In this document: one piece after another, positions 28,389 to 37,438 of the stretch
How positions within the stretch are numbered: the stretch's first letter is position 1
Layout: every line of letters starts with the position of its first letter
Origin: 62-47 sp044463945
GTDB lineage: Bacteria; Pseudomonadota; Alphaproteobacteria; Rhizobiales; Xanthobacteraceae
Length of the DNA stretch: 64,000 bases
Assembly (NCBI GenBank): GCA_044463945.1
Contig: JBIQLW010000010.1
Coordinates: 1 to 64,000, forward strand
Direction of reading: 5' to 3'
Notes under the pieces: model-generated
Database searches by the model: none
Seen by the model: only the letters and a program-made list of their open reading frames with translations
Told to the model about the DNA's origin: nothing
Position numbers and translations under genes: made by a program

Positions 28389-28454
28389 TCTATCCTCCTC
28401 GTGATCCTCGCGACTCCGCCGAAAAACCATCAGCGGTTTCTGCATCTTCACGAC

Positions 28455-28481
28455 AAAAAATGCCCGGCGCAAGGCCGGGCA
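28455..28481 (-). terminator. Rho-independent terminator between phaA and phaB
   Basis: Read on the minus strand: TGCCCGGC, loop CTTGC, GCCGGGCA, then TTTTTT. The eight-base arms (28474-28481 and 28461-28468) pair perfectly and the T-run follows at once. It sits 68 bases after the phaA stop and 67 bases before the phaB start. Confidence 0.88.
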
Positions 28482-28548
28482 TCGATCGTGAGTCAGAAGG
28501 TATCAGGGGGCGGCACCGTCATGTCATGATGGCACGGCCGCCGCGATG

Positions 28549-29727
<1,179 letters not shown>

Positions 29728-30167
29728 GGACATCTCCTGGGCTTGAGGGCTGATGAACCTAAGTTATTGTAAAATATATGAATTGGCGCGGCCACCGCAA
29801 CCCGGCGGGGCTCTGTCACCGGCTATCCTGTTAACCTAGCCGGGACCTGTCAATCGGTTAACGGGAGAAAGTGACTTCCGCACCGCATTCAATGCTGCGC
29901 CTTGCTGCGCTCGCGGCTGCAACATCACGCCCAGATTTCTCCGCTCATTCTCGCCGCTGCCGCTTATCGGCTTGTTTATCCACGCGCTTTGCGACGGTAC
30001 GAATCGTGCGGGGCGTGCGTCGGCGGACGCCGTCAGGCCCGGATTTTTGCTGCACAAAACGGTAGCCGTGGCGGCGCGAAAGTGCTTACTTTGTTGCGTC
30101 GCGTTAATCGCGCCCCGGCGGCGCCACCGGAAGCGCCGCCCTTGTCCTCGGGATGATGTGAGAGCTT
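29728..30167. other. phaA-phaR divergent regulatory region
   Basis: A 440-base region with no gene. Near phaA it is AT-rich (ttattgtaaaatatatgaat, 29764-29783), a likely phaA promoter. In the middle TGCTGCGC occurs at 29893-29900 and 29903-29910, ten bases apart, followed by GGCTGC at 29915. PhaR proteins bind TGC-rich DNA, so autoregulation here is plausible. Confidence 0.45.
29893..29920. promoter_or_regulatory. Candidate PhaR operator (TGCTGCGC direct repeats)
   Basis: Two identical TGCTGCGC boxes spaced one helical turn apart, plus a GGCTGC box. PhaR of Paracoccus binds TGC-rich sequence; the match here is by character only, and GC-rich DNA yields such words by chance. Confidence 0.3.
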
Positions 30168-30806
30168 ATGGCGAAATCAGACCAACCCACGACCATCAAG
30201 AAATATGCCAACCGGCGGCTGTATAATACCGGAACCAGCACCTACGTGACGCTGGAAGACCTCGCGGCGATGGTCAAGAGCGGCGAGGATTTTCTGGTCT
30301 ATGACGCCAAGACCGGCGAGGATATCACCCGCTCGGTGCTCGCGCAGATCATCTTCGAGCAGGAGAACAAGGCGGGGCAGAACCTGTTGCCGACGACGTT
30401 CCTCCGCCAGTTGATCCGGTTCTACGGCGACAGCATGCAGATGGTGGTGCCACGCTATCTCGAACAGTCGATCGAGTCATTGACGCGGGAGCAGGAAAAA
30501 TTCCGCAAGCAGTTGACCGATACGTTCAGCGCCGGGCCGTTCGCCCCGCTTGAGGAGCATGTCCGCCGCAACATGGAGCTGTTCGAGCGCACCTTCTCAA
30601 TGTTCAAGCCGTTCGTGCCGCCGGGCATGAGCAGCAGCAACACCACCACTGGCGGCGCCAGCAGCAGCACGCCCGCCCCTGACAAGAAAACCGAACCGCC
30701 GCCGGCCGACGCCACGGCCAACATCGAGGACCTGCGCCGCCAGATGCGGGAGATGCAGGAGCAACTCGAACGGATGTCGAAGGACGCCGCCAAGAAGGAC
30801 GGCTAG
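30168..30806 (+). CDS. phaR: Polyhydroxyalkanoate synthesis regulator PhaR
   Basis: Repressor that binds both DNA and PHA granules, sensing polymer and controlling phasin genes. The PHB accumulation regulator DNA-binding domain is at about residues 8-68 (TIKKYANRRLYNTGTSTYV, GEDITRSVLAQIIFEQE), then the PHB_acc domain at about 70-115 (TFLRQLIRFYGDSMQMVVP). The C-terminus is a flexible Pro/Ser/Thr linker followed by a heptad-like helix (IEDLRRQMREMQEQLERM). Length 212 residues. Divergent from phaA, with a repeat element immediately after the stop. Confidence 0.95.
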   Translation: MAKSDQPTTIKKYANRRLYNTGTSTYVTLEDLAAMVKSGEDFLVYDAKTGEDITRSVLAQIIFEQENKAGQNLLPTTFLRQLIRFYGDSMQMVVPRYLEQSIESLTREQEKFRKQLTDTFSAGPFAPLEEHVRRNMELFERTFSMFKPFVPPGMSSSNTTTGGASSSTPAPDKKTEPPPADATANIEDLRRQMREMQEQLERMSKDAAKKDG

Positions 30807-30868
30807 AGATTCTCTGCGTTTGACCAAATCATCCGCCGCCGTGCGCGGACTGAATCCGGGCATCCGCT
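30804..30868. repeat. Dispersed repeat following phaR
   Basis: CTAGAGATTCTCTGCGTTTG followed by AATCATCCGCCGCCGTGCGC and GGACTGAATCCGGGCATCC matches the left half of the element after prfA (22236 onward), including its placement on the stop codon. The right half is absent or degraded. Confidence 0.5.
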
Positions 30869-32715
30869 CAGCGTTTGACGGCGGATCGCGCCGCGGCGCC
30901 GCGCAGCCACGGCCGCTGCGGTGACGCAAGGCCGATCAGATGGCCCTGGATATAATCGCAGCCCCAGTCGGACAGCATCCGCGCCGCTTCGTCGTCCTGC
31001 ACCCATTCCGCCACGGTCTTGATCCCGAGCCGGCGCGACAGTTCGATCAGGGTCTGCACGAAGGCACGATCGTCGCTCGACTCGGTGATGTTGCGCACGA
31101 AGGCGCCGTCGATCTTGACGATATCGACCCCAAGCTTGCGCAGGTTGCGGAATGAAGTGTAGCCCGCGCCGAAATCGTCGATGGCGATGCGGCAGCCGAA
31201 ATTCTTCAGGCGGCTGACGAACGCGCGAACGTCGTCGATATCCTGGATCGCGACCGTCTCGGTGATCTCGACGATCAGGCGCGGCGCGACGTCGGGATGC
31301 GCGCTCAACAGCGATTCCATGATCGCCCACCAATCCGGATCAATAGTGGTGCCGGGCGAGATATTGAGGCTGAGCTGCACGTCGGCGGCTTCGGCCAGTT
31401 CCGCCACCACCAGTTCCAGCACGCGATGATCGACTAGACGGATCAGGCCCAGTTTCTCGGCGATCGGCACGATATCGGGCCCGAGCAGAAACTCGCCGTT
31501 GTCCTGCTGCATCCGCACTAGGCTCTCATAAAACACCACGTTGTCGCGGGCCTTCGCTTCGACCACCGGCTCGAATCCCAGGCCGATGCGACGCTGGTTC
31601 AGCGCGGTGACGATCTCGTCGGTGACGCGGATGTTGAGCCTGCGCCGCGCCTCGCGTTCGAGATTCGGCTGCCACACCGAATAGGAGCCCTGCCGGCGTG
31701 ACTTGGCGACTTCCAAAGCCTCCTGCGCCCGGTTCATGGCCTCGTCGACGCTGCGGGCGTGACGCGGCAGGCTGACCGCGCCGACCGACACCGTGACCGC
31801 GACCGGCCCCGATTTGGTTGGCACCACCGTTTCGCGCGCGCCGGCGAGGAAGCGCTCGGCGGCGATGCGCATGTCATCGACCCCGCAGTTCTTCAGGATC
31901 AGGCCGAATTTGTTGCCCGAGAAGCGGCCCATCACGTCGCCGCCGCGCAACCGGGCGCGGATCCGGGCCGAAATCTCGCCGATCACCTCGTCGGCAACGT
32001 CGAAACCGAACGCATCGTTGATGCGCGCCAGATGATCGATGCCGACCACCATGAAGGCCGCAGCGGAACGGAACCGGGTCACCTCGTCGAGGGTCGTCTC
32101 CAGCACCGTCACCAGATGGCTGCGGTTGAACTCGCCGGTGAGTGCATCGTGCTGCGACAGCATCAGCAACCGTTCGTCGCGGGCATGGCGCGCGTTGTCG
32201 ATGCGAACCACGCCGTGAACCCGCACGGGCCGGCCATCGGCTCCGGCGAACCAGCACCCGCACTCCTCGATCCATAACGGCTCCGCCGCGGGATCTGCGC
32301 GAAGGCCGTATTCGATCTGGTAGGCGATGCCATCGCCGGAATCGGCTTTCGACGATTTCAGCACCGTATCCGACCGGATCGAATGAACCGGCTCGATCAG
32401 CCTGGCGAATTCCGCGCCGCTAGTGACCGGCGCAACTGCCAGCGGGCCGAAGATCGCCGCGGTGCCGTCGAGCCAACGCAACGTATCGCTGGCGATGTCC
32501 CAGGTGAACGTCGCATGGCCGAGCGCGGCGAGGATCTCCGGCGTCGCCGGTTCAACGCCGAGTCGGCCCGAGAGGTGCCCGGCAAGTGGCGGGGATCTGC
32601 TGGCCACGCTTTCGCCAGCCGTCGCGGATGGCGTGCGGCCGGCCGCTGTCGCGTCCGCCAGATCGTCCTCGGTCGTGAGAGTGACGAATTTCACGCTTGC
32701 CTCATTACGGGACAC
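30868..32715 (-). CDS. GGDEF/EAL protein: degenerate cyclase, probable c-di-GMP phosphodiesterase
   Basis: A 615-residue cytoplasmic protein with a PAS-like N-terminal region (about 60-190), a GGDEF domain (about 195-350) and an EAL domain (about 365-605). The cyclase motif reads SGNKF at residues 266-270, so diguanylate synthesis is unlikely. The EAL motif is ESL with Glu397 kept; other catalytic marks are intact: LNISPGT, EITET, IDDFGAGYTSF, KIDGAFV, and QGHLIG. It therefore most likely degrades cyclic di-GMP. The GTG at 32715 is used; a second GTG at 32694 has a better GAGG site. Convergent with phaR. Confidence 0.88.
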   Translation of the reverse strand: MSRNEASVKFVTLTTEDDLADATAAGRTPSATAGESVASRSPPLAGHLSGRLGVEPATPEILAALGHATFTWDIASDTLRWLDGTAAIFGPLAVAPVTSGAEFARLIEPVHSIRSDTVLKSSKADSGDGIAYQIEYGLRADPAAEPLWIEECGCWFAGADGRPVRVHGVVRIDNARHARDERLLMLSQHDALTGEFNRSHLVTVLETTLDEVTRFRSAAAFMVVGIDHLARINDAFGFDVADEVIGEISARIRARLRGGDVMGRFSGNKFGLILKNCGVDDMRIAAERFLAGARETVVPTKSGPVAVTVSVGAVSLPRHARSVDEAMNRAQEALEVAKSRRQGSYSVWQPNLEREARRRLNIRVTDEIVTALNQRRIGLGFEPVVEAKARDNVVFYESLVRMQQDNGEFLLGPDIVPIAEKLGLIRLVDHRVLELVVAELAEAADVQLSLNISPGTTIDPDWWAIMESLLSAHPDVAPRLIVEITETVAIQDIDDVRAFVSRLKNFGCRIAIDDFGAGYTSFRNLRKLGVDIVKIDGAFVRNITESSDDRAFVQTLIELSRRLGIKTVAEWVQDDEAARMLSDWGCDYIQGHLIGLASPQRPWLRGAAARSAVKR

Positions 32716-32912
32716 GTCCCTGATTCCCGGTGGAAAGGTTACGGCTTCCGCTGCCCCTGAGGCTAGGCAAAGTTCTTAAACAAACCGACAAATCGTGACC
32801 GGGCCGGGCGTCCGTCGTTTCCCCGACAAGCGGCACGCCCCTTGCGGGAGATATTCGTAAAACCACGCCCATGTCCCGGATCGGGGCAAGGGGCCCCGTA
32901 TCGGATCGAGCC

Positions 32913-33224
32913 ATGCGTATCGTCGCCAGCCGCAGCGTCGCCCTGCCCCTCGGACCACCGAGGGATGCGCCGTCGCGTCGGTCGCCGGACGCGGCCACCA
33001 TCACGACCGCCCTCGTCGCCACGGCAAAGCCGCATCGCTTCGCGGCGGTGCAATATGGGACGCCGGATGCCGGCTTTGTCATGCAACTGATCGCCTCGGC
33101 CGCGATCTCGCCGCCCCCACCGGAAGGGCCGCGGCAGATGGACCGCACCGGCGCGACAGCCGCCTACGGCGCCGCCAGCCGGACAGCCGGACTAACCGGA
33201 TGCCGTATGTTCTACACGGCATAA
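32913..33224 (+). CDS. Small conserved-looking hypothetical protein (103 aa)
   Basis: A 103-residue frame starting at the ATG at 32913. The stretch TPDAGFVMQLIASAA followed by GPRQMDRTGATAAYG resembles a group of short Nitrobacteraceae proteins that I remember with a PDA-FV-LIA-AA signature; this is memory, not a search. There is no signal peptide or membrane helix. A GC-rich imperfect hairpin (about 32877-32907) lies directly upstream. The rest of the 530-base interval 32716-33248 shows nothing else. Confidence 0.5.
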   Translation: MRIVASRSVALPLGPPRDAPSRRSPDAATITTALVATAKPHRFAAVQYGTPDAGFVMQLIASAAISPPPPEGPRQMDRTGATAAYGAASRTAGLTGCRMFYTA

Positions 33225-33248
33225 CGTTGTGTCGGGGCGGTGGCGCGG

Positions 33249-33878
33249 TCAGCGCTGCGGCGATTCCGGCTCCGGCGGCGGCGCGGGGGAAATATCCGGC
33301 GCGGGCGCAGGCGCGACGGAATCGTTGGCGGCACCTGCCGGTGGCACGATGACCGGCTCGGGACGAACTGGCTCGGGGTGCGGTGGCGCGGGGCTTGTGA
33401 CTTCGGCCTCAACCGTTGTTGGCGCAGGCGACGCCGATGGCGGCGGATCGAACCGGGGCGAGCGCGGCTCGGCAACAGGTGTGGCGACGACCGCGGGCGC
33501 AGCAACGCGCGCCGAGCGGCGCGCCCGCAGGCTGATGCCGGCGATGAAATCCACCAGCGTCAGCAGCACCAGCATGAAGAAGGTGGAATTGCCGAACTGC
33601 GGCAGCAGGAGGAACTCGGCCGCGGCACCAGCGAACAACAGGAGCGACAGCAGATGGTCGGTGAGAAACTTGCCGCGCGCGTCCTTGATGATCTCCAGCA
33701 TCAGCAGAAGAATGCTGATCGCCAGCATCAGATCGGCGACAGTGACGGTCCACGCCACCTCGGACAACAAAGTCACGGTCAGTACCGGCGCGGCGAACGA
33801 TACGCCCGGCATCAGGAAAACCATGATGTTGAAGACCGCGAGCGGAATCAGCAGCAGCGGGAAACCGACCATGGTCAT
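33249..33878 (-). CDS. Membrane protein with proline-rich tail, unknown function
   Basis: A 209-residue protein with about four hydrophobic helices in the first 125 residues (for example PLLLIPLAVFNIMVFLMPG and LTDHLLSLLLFAGAAAEFLL), then a disordered Pro/Ala/Glu tail of some 80 residues (repeats like SPAP, PEP, VRPEPV). The order MLAISILLLMLEIIKDARGK suggests helices 1-2 facing a cytoplasmic loop. I do not recognise a named family; similar proteins occur in related genera. Neighbours give no clue. Confidence 0.75.
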   Translation of the reverse strand: MTMVGFPLLLIPLAVFNIMVFLMPGVSFAAPVLTVTLLSEVAWTVTVADLMLAISILLLMLEIIKDARGKFLTDHLLSLLLFAGAAAEFLLLPQFGNSTFFMLVLLTLVDFIAGISLRARRSARVAAPAVVATPVAEPRSPRFDPPPSASPAPTTVEAEVTSPAPPHPEPVRPEPVIVPPAGAANDSVAPAPAPDISPAPPPEPESPQR

Positions 33879-34074
33879 CGGCGGGGCCTTTTCTCAAGAC
33901 AGGAGCAGACGTGACGCAAACCGGCGGCGCCGACGCGCCGATCCCTTACCTTAGCCCTGAAGTTGGCGGCAATTCGGGCAAGTCCTGTTCAGACAGGTCA
34001 TGCGCTCGAACCGGCCGCACGCGACAGCACGCCACCCGCGCGGTATCGCCTTAACGCGCGCAAGCAATCCGTGT

Positions 34075-34260
34075 TCAGGATTCCTTCTTGACCTTCAGGA
34101 TCTGCCGACCCTTGTACATGCCGGTCTTGAGATCGACATGGTGCGGGCGGCGCAGTTCGCCGGAATCCTTGTCCTCGACATAGGTCGGGGTCTTGATGGC
34201 ATCGGCCGAACGCCGCATGCCTCGCCGCGAGGGCGATGTTTTTCTTCTCGGAACAGCCAT
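34075..34260 (-). CDS. rpmF: 50S ribosomal protein L32
   Basis: A 61-residue basic protein with the L32 N-terminus MAVPRRKTSPSRRGMRRS and the C-terminal core HHVDLKTGMYKGRQILKVKK. There are no cysteines, so this is the zinc-free form usual in alphaproteobacteria. It follows mtgA on the same strand after 192 bases, an arrangement familiar from Rhizobiales. Confidence 0.97.
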   Translation of the reverse strand: MAVPRRKTSPSRRGMRRSADAIKTPTYVEDKDSGELRRPHHVDLKTGMYKGRQILKVKKES

Positions 34261-34452
34261 GGCGAAATCCTTGCAAATTGCAACCGGGAGCGTCGCCGTG
34301 GGGCGGCCCGGCGCTTCGCGAATGCGAAAATGGGCGATTAAGGCCGCGCTTATAGCCGAAGGCCCGGCTCAAGGCTAGGGGCAAGGTCACGGACAAACCG
34401 TCCCAAGGTTCGGAAACTCTCGCGTTTCTGAGCAAAATCGGGCTGAATCGGC

Positions 34453-35121
34453 TTATGGGGCGCGGCAGGCGGAAAGGTCCACCGCCCGCGCCCGCACCAT
34501 GTAGGTCCCGGCCAGACGGCGCATTCCCGGTCCCGGCTTGCGCGCGCTGCGGACGCGGGGATTGGGCAGCACCGCCGCCAGCAAGGCCGCCTCGCGCGGC
34601 GACAGGGTCGCCGCCGAACGGCCGAAGGCGTAGCCCGCCCCCGCATTGACACCGAACTGGCCGCTCGGCCCCCATTCCGCGATGTTGAGATAAAGTTCCA
34701 GCACCCGCTGCTTGGACAGCACCAGATCGATCCACAACGCCAGCGGCAGCTCAAGACCCTTGCGGATATAGCTGCGCCCCTGCCACAGAAACAGGTTCTT
34801 CGCCACCTGCTGGGTGATGGTCGAACCGCCGCGGCCGATGTCGCCGTCCTCGGCGTCCGCGATCACCTCCCGCACTGCGTTCCAGTCGATCCCGCGATGG
34901 ATACAGAACCGGGCATCCTCCGACGCGATCACCGTGCGCGGCAGAACCGGGGCGATATCCTTGAGGTCCATCCACTGCCGCGTCACCGGCGCGCCGGTCG
35001 CCCAGCGCCACAACATCAGGGTCGAAACCGGATGGCCGCCGGCATAGAGCAGCGTCAGCACATAGGGCGCCGCCAGCAACAACAGGGCAAGAACAAACGC
35101 AAAACGGATGTATTTCCGCAT
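34453..35121 (-). CDS. mtgA: Monofunctional peptidoglycan transglycosylase MtgA
   Basis: Polymerises lipid II glycan strands without transpeptidase activity. One N-terminal membrane anchor (FAFVLALLLLAAPYVLTLL, residues about 7-25) is followed by a GT51 domain: VIASEDARFCIHRGIDW holds the catalytic Glu, and GGSTITQQVAKNLF, RKGLELPLALWIDLVLSK and LELYLNIAEWG are the further conserved motifs. The length of 222 residues is normal. It is divergent from the prenyl synthase gene. Confidence 0.94.
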   Translation of the reverse strand: MRKYIRFAFVLALLLLAAPYVLTLLYAGGHPVSTLMLWRWATGAPVTRQWMDLKDIAPVLPRTVIASEDARFCIHRGIDWNAVREVIADAEDGDIGRGGSTITQQVAKNLFLWQGRSYIRKGLELPLALWIDLVLSKQRVLELYLNIAEWGPSGQFGVNAGAGYAFGRSAATLSPREAALLAAVLPNPRVRSARKPGPGMRRLAGTYMVRARAVDLSACRAP

Positions 35122-35283
35122 CAGGCCGAGCGATCCGCTTGCTCACGATGATTGGCGGCAGGCAACCGAGCCACTCCTGAATGAACCGACGAAACTGGCC
35201 GGCGGCGTGTGCGGCCGATGGAATTGACGAAGCGAGAGCCTTGCTATCAATGTCGGCGCGAAGATTATCCGGAGCCTTTCTAA

Positions 35284-36210
35284 ATGACCACCGCTACCTC
35301 ATCGCAGGATTTCGCCAAACGGCTGGACGCCACCGCGGCCGATACCGAGACGCTGCTCGGCCAGCTGCTGTCCGGCACCGTGCTGCCCGACGAAATCGCG
35401 CGGCCGCGCCGCCTGATGGAAGCAATGCGCTATTCGACGCTGGGCGGCGGCAAGCGGTTGCGGCCGTTTCTGGTGGTCGAGAGCGCCGCCGTGTTCGGGG
35501 TGGCGCGCGCCTCGGCGCTGTTGGCCGGCGCGGCGCTGGAGTGCATCCACTGCTACTCGCTGATTCATGACGACCTGCCGGCGATGGACAACAGCAAGTT
35601 ACGGCGCGGCCGCCCGACGCTTCACAAGAAATATGACGACGCCACCGCGATCCTCGCCGGCGACGGCCTTTTGACGCTGGCCTTCGACATCATCAGCCGC
35701 GACGAGCTTCACAGCGACCCGACCGTGCGTCTTCTGCTGACGCGGGCGCTGGCGCGCGCCGCCGGCATCGGCGGCATGGTCGGCGGCCAGATGCTCGACC
35801 TCGCCGGCGAAGGCCGCTTCGGTGATCGCGAGCCGGTGGACGTGGCGCGACTTCAGCAGATGAAGACCGGGGCGCTGTTGCGTTACGGCTGCATAGCGGG
35901 CGCAATTCTGGGGCAAGCCTCGAAGCAGGACTATCAGGCGCTCGACGATTACGGCCGGGCGCTGGGCGAAGCCTTTCAGATCGCCGACGACCTGCTCGAC
36001 GTCGAAGGCGACGCCGCCGCGCTCGGCAAGCAGACCGGACAGGACGCGGCGCTCGGCAAGACCACCTTCGTGACCCAACTTGGCATTGACGGCGCCAGGC
36101 AACGCGTGCGCGACCTGATTGCCAAGGCCGATGCGTCGCTCGCCGGCTTCGGCGCGCGCGGCGACGTGCTGCGGGCGACGGCGCGCTTCGTCGCCGAACG
36201 CAAGAACTAG
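35284..36210 (+). CDS. ispA: Farnesyl/short-chain polyprenyl diphosphate synthase
   Basis: Adds isopentenyl diphosphate units to allylic diphosphates. The first Asp-rich motif is DDLPAMD at residues 96-102 and the second is DDLLD at 235-239; GGGKRLRPFL, MKTGALLRYGC and KTTFVTQLG complete the family pattern. At 308 residues with these motifs it fits the IspA (FPP synthase) or GGPP-forming branch; product length is not certain. It supplies precursors for ubiquinone and undecaprenyl lipid, and ispG lies further on in this window. Confidence 0.88.
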   Translation: MTTATSSQDFAKRLDATAADTETLLGQLLSGTVLPDEIARPRRLMEAMRYSTLGGGKRLRPFLVVESAAVFGVARASALLAGAALECIHCYSLIHDDLPAMDNSKLRRGRPTLHKKYDDATAILAGDGLLTLAFDIISRDELHSDPTVRLLLTRALARAAGIGGMVGGQMLDLAGEGRFGDREPVDVARLQQMKTGALLRYGCIAGAILGQASKQDYQALDDYGRALGEAFQIADDLLDVEGDAAALGKQTGQDAALGKTTFVTQLGIDGARQRVRDLIAKADASLAGFGARGDVLRATARFVAERKN

Positions 36211-36217
36211 CAATCCG

Positions 36218-36907
36218 ATGAGCGGCGTGACGGAGCAGGACCCGCGCCTCGCCCGCTTCCACCGCCTGCCGCGCGCGCTACGCATCGTCTATGCGCGCCA
36301 GCGCACCTTCGCGTCCATCGCGCTCGGCGCCGCCGCCTTTGTGCTGCTGCCGGCGACGATGGGGCCGGTCGCCCGCCTCCTGATCGGCTGGGACGTCTTC
36401 GTCGCGTGCTATCTGATTCTGGCCTACGGGATGATCCTGCGCGGCGGCGTCCGGCACGTCCGCAGCAACGCCGTCATGCAGGACGACGGCCGCTTCCTGA
36501 TCCTGATGGTGACGGCGCTCGGCGCGTTCGCGAGCCTCGCCGCCATCGTATCGGAACTCGGTTCGGGCCAGCGCGGCGCGTCCGAGATCGCGCTGGCGAT
36601 CGGCACCATCGCGCTGTCATGGGCGGCGGTTCACACCACCTTCGCGCTGCACTACGCGCACGAATATTATCGTGGCGACAAACCCGGCGGACTGGCATTT
36701 CCGGGGGACGACGCGAGCGGCGCAAAGCCCGACTATTGGGACTTCGTCTACTTCTCGTTCGTGATCGGAATGACCGCGCAGGTGTCCGACGTCGGCATCA
36801 CCGACAAAATCATCCGCCGCACCGCCACCGCGCACGGCATCGTCTCGTTCGTCTTCAACACCGCGCTGCTGGCGCTGATGATCAACATCGCCGCCACAGC
36901 GATCTGA
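36218..36907 (+). CDS. DUF1345 membrane protein
   Basis: A 229-residue membrane protein with five predicted helices. HTTFALHYAHEYYRGD and PDYWDFVYFSFVIGMTAQVSDV are diagnostic for DUF1345, a family of unknown function. The start at 36218 follows the prenyl synthase stop by seven bases, so the two are likely co-transcribed. The HYAHEYY segment with several His and Tyr between helices could hold a metal or haem, which is speculation. Confidence 0.85.
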   Translation: MSGVTEQDPRLARFHRLPRALRIVYARQRTFASIALGAAAFVLLPATMGPVARLLIGWDVFVACYLILAYGMILRGGVRHVRSNAVMQDDGRFLILMVTALGAFASLAAIVSELGSGQRGASEIALAIGTIALSWAAVHTTFALHYAHEYYRGDKPGGLAFPGDDASGAKPDYWDFVYFSFVIGMTAQVSDVGITDKIIRRTATAHGIVSFVFNTALLALMINIAATAI

Positions 36908-37006
36908 CTCACCCGGCCGGGCTATCCGCATCACGGGCGTTTGCCCATTGGCGACAGCCGCCAAAACCCAATAAGCTATCCCGGCATCTGACGACAGGAG
37001 GCCACC

Positions 37007-37384
37007 TTGACCTACGACCGTTCCACCGTTGAAGCCGTGGTTCAGCACTATTTCGACGGACTTTACGAAGGCAACGCCGACACACTCGGCGCCGTCTTTC
37101 ATCCGACCGCCGACCTGCGCTGGGTCGATAAAGGTGAGTTGAAGGTCCTGACCGTGCCGGACTGGCTCGCTTGGATAAAAAAGCGGCCTTCCGCCAAGGC
37201 CGAGGGCAAGCCGCGCAACGATTTCATCGTCACCATCGACCGCTCCGACGACAACACCGCCTTCATCAAGGTCAAATGCCAGTTGCCGCCGCGCTATTTC
37301 ACCGACTACCTCGTCGCGATGAAGCTGGCCGACGGCTGGCGCATCGTCTCGAAATCCTATCGCTACGACCTGATCGAACAGTAA
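37007..37384 (+). CDS. NTF2-like (SnoaL/lumazine-binding type) protein
   Basis: A 125-residue single-domain protein of the nuclear transport factor 2 fold: VEAVVQHYFDGLYEGNADTL, then VFHPTADLRWVD, and the C-terminal strand pair ADGWRIVSKSYRYDL. Translation starts at a TTG (37007) with a strong AGGAGG at 36996-37001. The family includes small-molecule isomerases and binding proteins; function here is unknown. Confidence 0.85.
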   Translation: MTYDRSTVEAVVQHYFDGLYEGNADTLGAVFHPTADLRWVDKGELKVLTVPDWLAWIKKRPSAKAEGKPRNDFIVTIDRSDDNTAFIKVKCQLPPRYFTDYLVAMKLADGWRIVSKSYRYDLIEQ

Positions 37385-37438
37385 CATCCGCCACCCGGCG
37401 CGCGACGCCGCCGCATCGCGCGCCGCCATCCTTGCCGC

